From: Erysipelotrichaceae bacterium
Lineage (GTDB): Bacteria > Bacillota_I > Bacilli_A > Acholeplasmatales > Anaeroplasmataceae
Direction: 5' to 3'
Assembly (NCBI GenBank): GCA_015059145.1
Contig: SVAZ01000015.1
Span: 1 to 32,434 of the forward strand
DNA length: 32,434 bases
Shown here: one piece after another, positions 1-6,655 of the stretch
Position numbering within the stretch: position 1 is the first letter of the stretch
Layout: each line of letters starts with the position of its first letter
Notes under the pieces: generated by a model
What the model was told of the DNA's origin: nothing
The model's input: only the letters and a program-made list of their open reading frames with translations
Databases searched by the model: none
Position numbers and translations under genes: made by a program

Positions 1-80
1 TTATTAAAGCCGTTTTTTTGTTTTTGCTAAAAAATTAATACTATGTTTATATTTCGATTATTTTTTCAGCTTTAGTTTTA

Positions 81-86
81 TATACT
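81..86 (+). promoter_or_regulatory. Possible -10 element of spoIIGA
   Basis: TATACT at 81-86 lies seven bases before the ATG at 93. No good -35 box is seen 16-18 bases upstream. A partial Spo0A-box-like TTCGATT lies at 53-59 (5 of 7 bases match TTCGACA). Spo0A-activated promoters often have a poor or displaced -35, so a promoter is possible, but this is weak evidence in AT-rich DNA. The rest of 1-92 shows no gene; the T-rich start could be the tail of an upstream terminator. Confidence 0.3.
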
Positions 87-92
87 ATTGCC

Positions 93-812
93 ATGAGATA
101 TTTAGAAATTATTATTTTAATTAATTTAGCAATTCATTTGTCATTTATAATGGTTGCAAATTATATTTTTAAACAAAAGAAAAATAGGCTAATGATTTTT
201 TTATCTTGTATTTTAGATATTATTTATATATTAATGTATGTCTATATACCTTATATATTGGAGCCATATAGATTTGTTTTTATATTTATAATATCAATAT
301 TACCATTTGTAACTAAAGGGCTTATTAAAGCATTAATGTTATTATTGGTATATTTGTTGTTGAATTTTACTTTAGGAGGGAGTGCAGGAATCCTATATAA
401 GATAATAAATAACTTCTATGTAGTATTAATTTCCTTATTTATAATTTTATTAATTATATCCATTTGCTCATTATATAAAAAAACTCATTCATATAATTCA
501 TCTTTTATATATCCTGTATTTATATCTGATGGAATTCATTCCTTTTATTTAGATGGATATTGTGACACAGGTAATTTTTTAACTACTGATGAGAATATAC
601 CAATTGTTTTTTTAAATAGAAAAATTAGTATAGGCAGATATAAAAGAAATATAATAGTAACAACTGTTTCTACTAAAAAGGAAATTATGCTATATGAGGT
701 TAAGGAATTTAAAATTAAAATTAAAAATAAATATGTTAAAAGAGATGTATATATAGCTTATGCAGATATATCACACATGGTGATGTTTGGACTAAATATA
801 TTGGGAGGGTAA
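93..812 (+). CDS. spoIIGA: SpoIIGA, membrane aspartic protease that processes pro-sigma E
   Basis: 239 residues. The first ~127 residues are very hydrophobic and form about five membrane segments. A soluble C-terminal domain follows, with a retroviral-type aspartic protease motif, DTGN at residues 158-161 (Asp158 the likely catalytic residue), then an IPIVFLN stretch as in SpoIIGA. In the family the protease dimerises in the septal membrane during sporulation and removes the pro-sequence of sigma E in the mother cell. It lies one base before sigE, the usual order. It is shorter than the ~309-residue Bacillus subtilis protein, and the C-terminal part looks trimmed. The frame is open from 39, but no ATG, GTG or TTG occurs before 93 and no Shine-Dalgarno sequence precedes it. 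Family assignment rests on motif, topology and synteny. Confidence 0.9.
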   Translation: MRYLEIIILINLAIHLSFIMVANYIFKQKKNRLMIFLSCILDIIYILMYVYIPYILEPYRFVFIFIISILPFVTKGLIKALMLLLVYLLLNFTLGGSAGILYKIINNFYVVLISLFIILLIISICSLYKKTHSYNSSFIYPVFISDGIHSFYLDGYCDTGNFLTTDENIPIVFLNRKISIGRYKRNIIVTTVSTKKEIMLYEVKEFKIKIKNKYVKRDVYIAYADISHMVMFGLNILGG

Positions 813-813
813 T

Positions 814-1521
814 ATGTTATTTTTTAAGCTTTTAAAGAAGTTTATTAGAGTTCCTGATGAGGTTTGCTATTTATATAATCAAATGTCTTTGCCAGAGCCA
901 TTAACAGATGAAGAGGAAAAGGAATATGTAAGTAGATGCGTTAATGGTGATATAGAGGCAAGAAACCATCTTATTGAGCATAATATGAGGCTTGTAGTAT
1001 TTATTGCTAAAAGGTTTGAATCTCCTAAGGTTTTATTAGAGGATTTAATTTCAATTGGATCTATGGGATTAATTAAGGGAGTAGAGACATTCAAGCTTGA
1101 TAAAAATATAAAGCTAGGAACTTATGCCTCTAGATGTATAGAAAATGAAATATTAATGTTTCTTAGAAAGGTTTCAAAGCAAAAGGTTGAGATATCTCTT
1201 GATGAGCCTCTTAATATAGATGGAGATGGTAATGAATTATTATTGTCTGATGTTATAGCCAATAATGATAGCCATGCATTAGATGAAGTTCTTAAGGATG
1301 AAAAGGAAAGAGTAATGTATCAGGCTATAGAAAAGCTTAAGCCTCGTGAAAAAGAAATTATTATTTTAAGATATGGTCTTTATAATACAGATAGCTATAC
1401 TCAAAAAGAGGTTGCAGATAAATTGGGTATTTCACAGTCTTATATATCAAGATTAGAAAAAAGAATAATGAATAAATTAAAAATTGAAATAGAAAGAAAA
1501 TTAACATTAGTTTCCAAATAA
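814..1521 (+). CDS. sigE: RNA polymerase sigma-E factor (mother cell), pro-protein
   Basis: 235 residues. It has sigma-70 region 2 (RLVVFIAKRFE ... LEDLISIGSMGLIK ... GTYASRCIENEILMFLR) and region 4 (LKPREKEIIILRYGL ... YTQKEVADKLGISQSYISRLEKR). The SLDEPLNIDGDGNELLLSDV stretch between them is typical of sigma E/K. The first ~22 residues are a basic, hydrophobic pro-sequence ending near DEVCYLYNQ, somewhat shorter than the 27 residues removed in B. subtilis. In the family, sigma E directs early mother-cell transcription after SpoIIGA cleaves the pro-sequence. A GGGAGGG ribosome site at 803-809, inside the end of spoIIGA, precedes the ATG. The gene is co-transcribed with spoIIGA and its stop touches the sigG leader. 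Sigma K is the alternative, but position and the adjacent protease favour sigma E. Confidence 0.95.
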   Translation: MLFFKLLKKFIRVPDEVCYLYNQMSLPEPLTDEEEKEYVSRCVNGDIEARNHLIEHNMRLVVFIAKRFESPKVLLEDLISIGSMGLIKGVETFKLDKNIKLGTYASRCIENEILMFLRKVSKQKVEISLDEPLNIDGDGNELLLSDVIANNDSHALDEVLKDEKERVMYQAIEKLKPREKEIIILRYGLYNTDSYTQKEVADKLGISQSYISRLEKRIMNKLKIEIERKLTLVSK

Positions 1522-1522
1522 T

Positions 1523-1551
1523 GCATAAAAACGTAAAAGCCTCCCATATTA
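1523..1551 (+). promoter_or_regulatory. Candidate sigma-G-type promoter for sigG
   Basis: GCATA at 1523-1527 and CATATTA at 1545-1551, 17 bases apart, fit the forespore sigma-G consensus as I remember it from B. subtilis (GHATR, 17-18 bases, CATnHTA). The start of transcription would fall near 1558, just before the sigG ribosome site. This would allow sigma G to activate its own gene, as in B. subtilis. Seen by eye only. Confidence 0.5.
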
Positions 1552-1571
1552 AATATGAAGGGAAAGATTAT

Positions 1572-2342
1572 ATGCATAAGGTAGAAATAACTGGAGTAGA
1601 CACATCTAAGCTTAAAACGTTGACAAGTGATGAGATGATAGAGCTTCTTTTACTTGTAAAAGAAGGAAATTTAAAAGCTAGAGAAAAAATGATACAAGGT
1701 AATTTAAAGCTTGTATTATCAGTGCTAAAAAGATTTAATGATAAAAAGGAATCATTAGATGATTTATTTCAAGTTGGTTGTATCGGATTAATGAAGGCAA
1801 TTGATAATTTTGACTTATCACATAATGTCAAATTTTCAACATATGCCTGTCCAATGATAATTGGAGAAATTAGAAGGCATTTACGTGATAATGGAGCTAT
1901 TAGAGTTTCTAGAAATTATAAAGACATTGCCTATAAAGCAATTGCTTTTAAGGATAAATATATATCAGAAAAACATCATGAGCCAAGCATAAATGAAATT
2001 AGTGAGGCAATAGGCGCTGAAGCAGTAGATATAATTTTAGCGTTAGAGGCAATTCAGGATACTATTAGCATGTCCACTCCAATATATGATAATGGTGGAG
2101 ATGTCATTGAGCTTGAGGATCAAATAAGTGATAGTAATGATTTGTTTGATGAGTTTTTAAAGAATAATATGATTAAGGAAGCGTTTAAAAGATTATCTAA
2201 TAGAGAAAAGACTATAATTTATGATAGATACTATTTAGATAAGACTCAAATGGAAATTGCAAATGAGCTTTGTATATCTCAAGCACAGGTTTCAAGACTA
2301 GAGAAGAATGCTTTAAAGGAAATGTATGATTATATGAAATAG
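1572..2342 (+). CDS. sigG: RNA polymerase sigma-G factor (late forespore)
   Basis: 256 residues from the ATG at 1572. The N-terminus (MHKVEITGVDTSKL) aligns directly with the start of B. subtilis SigG (MSRNKVEICGVDTSKL). Region 2 holds DDLFQVGCIGLMKAIDNFDL, NVKFSTYACPMIIGEIRR and HLRDNGAIRVSR. Region 4 holds LSNREKTIIYDRYYLDKTQMEIANELCISQAQVSRLEKNA. In the family it drives late forespore genes, including those for DNA-protecting small proteins and germination receptors. I prefer 1572 to the upstream in-frame ATG at 1521. An AAGGGA ribosome site lies at 1558-1563, the 1521 start has none, and the extra 17 residues match nothing in the family. The candidate sigma-G promoter lies between the two ATGs. 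The stop is built into the terminator stem. Confidence 0.95.
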   Translation: MHKVEITGVDTSKLKTLTSDEMIELLLLVKEGNLKAREKMIQGNLKLVLSVLKRFNDKKESLDDLFQVGCIGLMKAIDNFDLSHNVKFSTYACPMIIGEIRRHLRDNGAIRVSRNYKDIAYKAIAFKDKYISEKHHEPSINEISEAIGAEAVDIILALEAIQDTISMSTPIYDNGGDVIELEDQISDSNDLFDEFLKNNMIKEAFKRLSNREKTIIYDRYYLDKTQMEIANELCISQAQVSRLEKNALKEMYDYMK

Positions 2343-2364
2343 GTGATATTCACCTATTTTTTTT
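2337..2364 (+). terminator. Rho-independent terminator after sigG
   Basis: TAGGTGA (2340-2346) pairs with TCACCTA (2350-2356) around a three-base loop. A to T pairs extend the stem at the base and a run of eight T follows. The TAG stop of sigG is part of the left arm. Confidence 0.9.
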
Positions 2365-2367
2365 AAT

Positions 2368-2396
2368 TTGAAAATTTATATTAATTGTGATATTAT
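2368..2396 (+). promoter_or_regulatory. Sigma-A promoter of ppa-ychF
   Basis: TTGAAA (2368-2373), 17 bases, then TATTAT (2391-2396), preceded by TGA as in an extended -10. It lies just after the sigG terminator and 20 bases before the ppa start. Confidence 0.75.
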
Positions 2397-2415
2397 ATTT
2401 TAGAGGTGTATAACG

Positions 2416-2943
2416 ATGAATATATGGCATGATATTGATAATGATAGAATAACTAAGGATGAATTTTTAGCTTGTATTGAAATTCCTAAGGGTAGTAAGA
2501 AAAAATATGAGCTTGATAAGGAAACTGGAATGATAATATTAGATAGAATATTATATACATCTACTCATTATCCAGCTAATTATGGTTTTATTCCTAGAAC
2601 ATATTCTCAGGATAAGGATCCACTTGATGTTTTAATTTTGTGTAATGAATCATTTGATCCACTTGTATTGGTTAGATGTAAACCAATAGGAGTTGTTAAA
2701 ATGATTGATAATAATGAGTGTGATGAGAAAATTATTTCAGTTTGTATTAATGATCCATCAATGAATTGTTATAATGATATAGCTGATTTACCTCAGCATC
2801 TTTTTGATGAAATTACACATTTCTTTACTGTTTATAAAACACTAGAGTCTAAGGAAACAGTAGTAACAGAAATTTGTGGTTCTGATGAGGCTAAGAAGAT
2901 TATTGAGCAATCATTAAGGGATTATAATGAGATATACAGGTAG
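2416..2943 (+). CDS. ppa: Family I inorganic pyrophosphatase
   Basis: 175 residues, the normal size for the soluble bacterial family I enzyme. It hydrolyses pyrophosphate to two phosphates in the cytoplasm and pulls biosynthetic reactions forward. Family marks are EIPKGSKKKYELDKETG near residues 22-38, YPANYGFIP, the signature DKDPLDVLIL with its metal-binding Asp residues, and RCKPIGVVKMID followed by DEKIISV. The GAGGTG ribosome site is at 2403-2408. It lies 15 bases before ychF and probably shares its transcript. Most Bacillus species use the unrelated family II enzyme, so a family I enzyme here is a small lineage marker. Confidence 0.93.
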   Translation: MNIWHDIDNDRITKDEFLACIEIPKGSKKKYELDKETGMIILDRILYTSTHYPANYGFIPRTYSQDKDPLDVLILCNESFDPLVLVRCKPIGVVKMIDNNECDEKIISVCINDPSMNCYNDIADLPQHLFDEITHFFTVYKTLESKETVVTEICGSDEAKKIIEQSLRDYNEIYR

Positions 2944-2958
2944 TAAGGAGAATTATTT

Positions 2959-4059
2959 ATGGCATTAACAGCAGGTATTGTAGGCTTACCAAATGTAGGT
3001 AAATCTACGTTATTTAACGCAATAACAAAAGCAGGTGCATTAGCGGCAAATTACCCATTTGCGACTATTGAGCCTAATGTTGGTATGGTAGAGGTACCAG
3101 ATGAAAGATTATATATTTTATCGGGTATGTATAATCCAAAAAAGACTACACCAGCAGTATGTGAATTTACTGATATTGCAGGACTAGTTAAGGGTGCTTC
3201 AAAGGGGGAAGGTCTAGGAAATCAATTTTTAGGAAATATTAGAAATTGTGATGCAATTTTAGAGGTTGTACGTTGCTTTGAGGATTCTAATGTAACTCAC
3301 GTTGAAGGCAGTGTAGATCCTATTAGAGATGCGCAAATTATTAATTTAGAATTGATTTTATCTGATTTAGAGCAGGTTGAAAAAAGAATTCCTAAGATAG
3401 AGAAAAAAGCACAATCTAAGGTGGATGATGCGGCTTTTGAATATGCACTTTTAAAGAAATTACAAGCTCATCTTATTGAGGAAAAGCCAATTAGATTGCT
3501 TGATTTTGATTCAACTGAAATGAAATATATTGGTAACTATGGATTCTTAACATCTAAGCCATTTATGTATGTTGCTAATGTTGCTGAGGAGTTTATTGCT
3601 GATCCAGAGCAAGATAGTGTATATTTAAAATTAAAGGCATATGCAGAGGAAACAGGATGTAAGTGTATTGCTATTTCGGCTGAAATTGAATCTCAACTTG
3701 CAGTGCTAGATGAAGAAGAAAAACAAATGTTTTTAGCTGATTATGGTGTTACTGAACCTGGATTAAATAAGCTAGTTAGAGAAACTTATGATTTATTAGG
3801 ATATGCAACCTATTTTACTACAGGTCCTGACGAATGTCGTGCTTGGACTTTTAAAAAGGGAATGCTTGCTCCACAATGTGCAGGTATTATTCATACTGAT
3901 TTTGAGCGTGGATTTATTCGTGCTGAAACTGTTGCATATGATGATTTAATTAAATGTGGTAGTCATTTAAAGGCTAAAGAAGCAGGTCTTGTTAGACAAG
4001 AGGGTAAGGATTACACGGTTAAAGATGGCGATATTTTGCTATTTAAATTTAATGTTTAA
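2959..4059 (+). CDS. ychF: YchF/OLA1-family nucleotide-binding translation-associated ATPase
   Basis: 366 residues, full length. The Obg-like nucleotide-binding domain shows GLPNVGKST (G1, residues 9-17), the FATIEPNVG switch region and DIAGLVKGASKGEGLGNQFL (G3). The G4 segment reads NVAE instead of NKxD, the known reason YchF prefers ATP to GTP. A coiled-coil insert and a C-terminal TGS domain (TTGPDECRAWTFKKG ... IHTDFERGFIRAETV ... YTVKDGDILLFKFNV) follow. The family binds ribosomes and is linked to stress control; its exact job is unsettled. The AAGGAG ribosome site sits in the 15-base gap after ppa. No clear hairpin terminator follows. Confidence 0.97.
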   Translation: MALTAGIVGLPNVGKSTLFNAITKAGALAANYPFATIEPNVGMVEVPDERLYILSGMYNPKKTTPAVCEFTDIAGLVKGASKGEGLGNQFLGNIRNCDAILEVVRCFEDSNVTHVEGSVDPIRDAQIINLELILSDLEQVEKRIPKIEKKAQSKVDDAAFEYALLKKLQAHLIEEKPIRLLDFDSTEMKYIGNYGFLTSKPFMYVANVAEEFIADPEQDSVYLKLKAYAEETGCKCIAISAEIESQLAVLDEEEKQMFLADYGVTEPGLNKLVRETYDLLGYATYFTTGPDECRAWTFKKGMLAPQCAGIIHTDFERGFIRAETVAYDDLIKCGSHLKAKEAGLVRQEGKDYTVKDGDILLFKFNV

Positions 4060-4119
4060 TTTATTTTTTGACATTTTTAACCTGTTTTTTAATTTTATAT
4101 ATCTATTTTAAATCAAATG

Positions 4120-4128
4120 TGATATAAT
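4120..4128 (+). promoter_or_regulatory. Extended -10 promoter of the small lipoprotein gene
   Basis: TGATATAAT at 4120-4128 is a perfect extended -10. The -35 region is poor. A TTGACA at 4068-4073 is too far upstream to pair with it. The start codon follows at 4158 behind an AAAGGAGGA ribosome site. Confidence 0.6.
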
Positions 4129-4157
4129 AAAATTAGCAAAATAAAGGAGGAAAAAAT

Positions 4158-4508
4158 ATGAAAAAGATTAAATTTTTATTGGGTCTATTCGTATGTGCTG
4201 TTGCAGCATTAGGCCTATGCTCATGCTTTGGAGTATCTCAAATGTATGCTGATAAGATCAACAAAGCTGCTGAAAAGGATGAGCATATTACGTATTCTGA
4301 GGTGTTAGAAACACTTGGTGATGAGGCTGTTGATATTACTGCATTAAAGACTGGTGTTATCGTTGCTGTTAAGGGTTGTGACTCTTTAGAGGATATCAAG
4401 GAAAAGATTGACAATGAAGAAGATGTTAAGGGTATCGTTGTTACTGTAGTTTTAGGTAAAGCTACAAGCGCTAGTTATAAAGTAATCACAGCTGATGATT
4501 TAAAGTAA
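4158..4508 (+). CDS. Small predicted lipoprotein of unknown function
   Basis: 116 residues. It has a basic start (MKKIK), a hydrophobic core at residues 6-20 and a likely lipobox LCSC with lipidation at Cys23, so an exported, membrane-anchored protein is predicted. The mature part of ~93 residues is mostly charged helix-like sequence (YADKINKAAEKDEHITYSEVLETLGDE) followed by a more beta-like segment (TGVIVAVKG ... VKGIVVTVVLGKATSASYKVI). I do not recognise the family. A very strong ribosome site (AAAGGAGGA), its own promoter and its own terminator suggest a well-expressed single gene. It borders the jet operon, but the terminator and the separate jet promoter argue against a shared transcript. 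Confidence 0.75.
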   Translation: MKKIKFLLGLFVCAVAALGLCSCFGVSQMYADKINKAAEKDEHITYSEVLETLGDEAVDITALKTGVIVAVKGCDSLEDIKEKIDNEEDVKGIVVTVVLGKATSASYKVITADDLK

Positions 4509-4527
4509 AAGTAATTAGTTAAGAGTT

Positions 4528-4560
4528 AAAAAGCAGAGCTTTTTCTGCTTTTTTTCTTTT
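4528..4560 (+). terminator. Rho-independent terminator after the lipoprotein gene
   Basis: AAGCAGA (4531-4537) pairs with TCTGCTT (4544-4550) around a six-base loop, extended by flanking A and T, and followed by a T-rich tract. Confidence 0.9.
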
Positions 4561-4592
4561 TTATTAAAAAAGAAAATATTTCTTATTATTCA

Positions 4593-4621
4593 TTGAAAAA
4601 TATTCATTTTTTTGTTAAAAT
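4593..4621 (+). promoter_or_regulatory. Promoter of the jetABC-sepF operon
   Basis: TTGAAA (4593-4598), exactly 17 bases, then TAAAAT (4616-4621), preceded by TGT as in an extended -10. Transcription would start near 4628, about 33 bases before jetA. No operator-like repeat is evident around it. Confidence 0.75.
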
Positions 4622-4660
4622 AAAATGAAGGTTTTATATTTATGATTGGGGGCGACTAAA

Positions 4661-6070
4661 ATGGATTTTTTTGATATAATATCAGATAATTTTTTCTCGC
4701 TGTTATCTAGTAAAAATAAAAGGATATATTTAGCAAGTATTTTGCAAGCTTTTAAGGTATATGAAAATGGTTCTATTTTAGGTATCGATAAAAAGGTTGT
4801 AGTTGATGATTTGGTTTATTTTTTAGATACGAATTCTTATTTATATGACGTTGAAGACGAAGAGGATGAGGAAGCAAATCCTAAAAGCAAGAGGGAACTT
4901 GCTAATTATATTTTAAGAAGAATGGAAGAATGTGGCTGGATATATGTTGATGTTACAAACGATTATGAGGAAATATTAAATTTTACTGATGCAGCTATTA
5001 TTATATGTGAGGCCATTTTAAAGGCATATCCACAATTTGATGCTAATGATGACTTCTCAAGTGAATTTATTAATCCTAATGAATATCAGGGATATATTTA
5101 TTCAATTTATTCATTGTTAAATCAATCTGATAATGTTGAATATGCATTAATCTTTTCATTAGTATATTCAAACACAAAGCAGCTTATTAGAGCAATTCGT
5201 AGATTAGATGCAAGAATGAAGGATTATATTCAATCTGTAATTGATAATAGTGAAATTAAGGATTTAATGGAAAAGCTTATTTTATATAAGACAGATGTAT
5301 ATGACTCAAGCTACGTTAAGCTTAAGGTTTCTGATAATATTAATCGTTATAGATTAGGTATTATAACAAGATTAAAGGAAATGCAAAATGATGATGTAAT
5401 TGTTAAAGCTATTGCTAATAATTATATTATGACATCTAGAACAATTGAGGAAGCTGAAAGTAAGGCTGTTCGTTATATAGATGAGGTAATTGATGCATTT
5501 AATGCGATAGAAGAATTCATTTCTGAAATTGATAATAAAAATAGAAATTATGTAAATTCAACTATTGGTAAGATTAAATTCTTATTAAGTGAAGAGGATA
5601 ATGTAATAGGTAAAATAAATACTATTTTAAAATACGTAAAGGATAGTAACAAAAATGGTAAGATAGATAAGGCGCTAAAGCTAGTAGATAGCTTACATGC
5701 TCTTAGAGTTCAAAAGGCATTGTCAAATAATTCTTTATATACCCCACGTGGTTCTTATACTAGAACTTATAGTCAAATACTTGATGACGTTGGCTTGGAT
5801 TCTTTTGAAATGACACCAGAATTTTTAGAACAATTTAAGTCATCTTATAACGAGGATTACATTGCTTCTTTTATGGATACTTATATGATTGATAATTTTA
5901 TGAGAGCTTCACAGATTATTGATTATAATTGTGGAGATGATTTGGTTATAATGCTAGTATATTGTGTTATCTATGCAGTTGACAAAAATCATATTGTTGA
6001 GTTGTGTGATAACATAATTGATCATAAGAAATTTAGACTGAGAGATTTTATTATTAAAAGGAGAGTTTAG
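4661..6070 (+). CDS. jetA: JetA: Wadjet/MukF-like kleisin subunit
   Basis: 469 residues from the ATG at 4661. A TTG at 4646 could add five residues, but the G-rich ribosome site at 4648-4655 fits the ATG. The start, MDFFDIISDNFFSLLSSKNKRIY, resembles Firmicute Wadjet JetA proteins. An N-terminal winged-helix-like region (about 1-120) with a strongly acidic loop (EDEEDEEAN) is followed by a long helical part (about 170-345) and a C-terminal domain. JetA proteins act like MukF/MksF: they bridge the heads of the SMC dimer and carry JetB. Two bases separate it from jetB. Identity is by family resemblance plus position before a clear jetB and jetC. Wadjet subtype cannot be settled by eye. Confidence 0.82.
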   Translation: MDFFDIISDNFFSLLSSKNKRIYLASILQAFKVYENGSILGIDKKVVVDDLVYFLDTNSYLYDVEDEEDEEANPKSKRELANYILRRMEECGWIYVDVTNDYEEILNFTDAAIIICEAILKAYPQFDANDDFSSEFINPNEYQGYIYSIYSLLNQSDNVEYALIFSLVYSNTKQLIRAIRRLDARMKDYIQSVIDNSEIKDLMEKLILYKTDVYDSSYVKLKVSDNINRYRLGIITRLKEMQNDDVIVKAIANNYIMTSRTIEEAESKAVRYIDEVIDAFNAIEEFISEIDNKNRNYVNSTIGKIKFLLSEEDNVIGKINTILKYVKDSNKNGKIDKALKLVDSLHALRVQKALSNNSLYTPRGSYTRTYSQILDDVGLDSFEMTPEFLEQFKSSYNEDYIASFMDTYMIDNFMRASQIIDYNCGDDLVIMLVYCVIYAVDKNHIVELCDNIIDHKKFRLRDFIIKRRV

Positions 6071-6072
6071 GG

Positions 6073-6654
6073 ATGTTAGATGCTTTACAAAATATGACAA
6101 TAACACAGCAGAATCAATTTAGAGATACTGCTAATAAATTACTTTCTTGTACATTCTTATCTCGAGATAAAAGAGACAATAAGGAAAGCTATTATTTCTT
6201 AATGAGCTACAAAGAGGTATTTGATGAATTCTTTGATATTTTAGGCTATGAAATTGAACTAGACATGCCTACTGGTAGCGTAATGCTTACAGGCGCTTCA
6301 TCTTCAAATACTTTAAAGCTTAAAAGAGATGAATCTTTAATTCTATTAATTGTTCGACTTTTATATCATGAAAAGATGAAGGATACCTCATTAAATGAGA
6401 ATATAGTATGCTCAGTGAGTGATATTCATGAAAAGTATGATTATTTAGAAATAAAAAAGAAATTAAATAAAACAGATTTAGTTTCGTCTTTACGCTTATT
6501 ACGTAGATACAACCTTATTGAGGTTACTGGTGACTTGTCATCATCAGCGTGTAAGGTGGTAATATTGCCTACTATTCTTATGGCAATTAAGAGTGAAGAT
6601 ATTACTGAGGTGTTTAATACAATCAATAGATTAGCTCACGAGGAGGGAAAGTAG
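6073..6654 (+). CDS. jetB: JetB: DUF4194/MksE-like KITE subunit
   Basis: 193 residues. The pattern of a short N-terminal helix, a QFRDTANKLLSCTFLSRDK segment, a central LKRDESLILLIVRLLYHEK helix and a later winged-helix-like stretch (LVSSLRLLRRYNLIEVTGDL ... VVILPTILMAI) is that of JetB/MksE (DUF4194) proteins. These dimerise and bind the kleisin JetA, supporting the SMC complex. The size is typical. It is translationally coupled: two bases after jetA and one base before jetC. The ribosome site AAAAGGAG lies in the end of jetA. Small-subunit sequences diverge fast, so much of the confidence comes from the operon. Confidence 0.82.
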   Translation: MLDALQNMTITQQNQFRDTANKLLSCTFLSRDKRDNKESYYFLMSYKEVFDEFFDILGYEIELDMPTGSVMLTGASSSNTLKLKRDESLILLIVRLLYHEKMKDTSLNENIVCSVSDIHEKYDYLEIKKKLNKTDLVSSLRLLRRYNLIEVTGDLSSSACKVVILPTILMAIKSEDITEVFNTINRLAHEEGK

Positions 6655-6655
6655 T

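Noticed and set aside
879-1094. Minus-strand open frame inside sigE
   Set aside because: It runs antisense through conserved sigma region sequence, has no ribosome site and no protein-like family signal. Other minus-strand frames inside ppa-to-mutS2 genes were rejected for the same reason.
1521-1571. Upstream ATG extension of sigG
   Set aside because: No ribosome site, no homology in the extra 17 residues, and a candidate promoter lies within it. The start at 1572 is better.
4068-4073. TTGACA as the -35 of the lipoprotein promoter
   Set aside because: It is about 50 bases from the TATAAT at 4123, far outside the 16-18 range, and no good -10 follows at the right distance.
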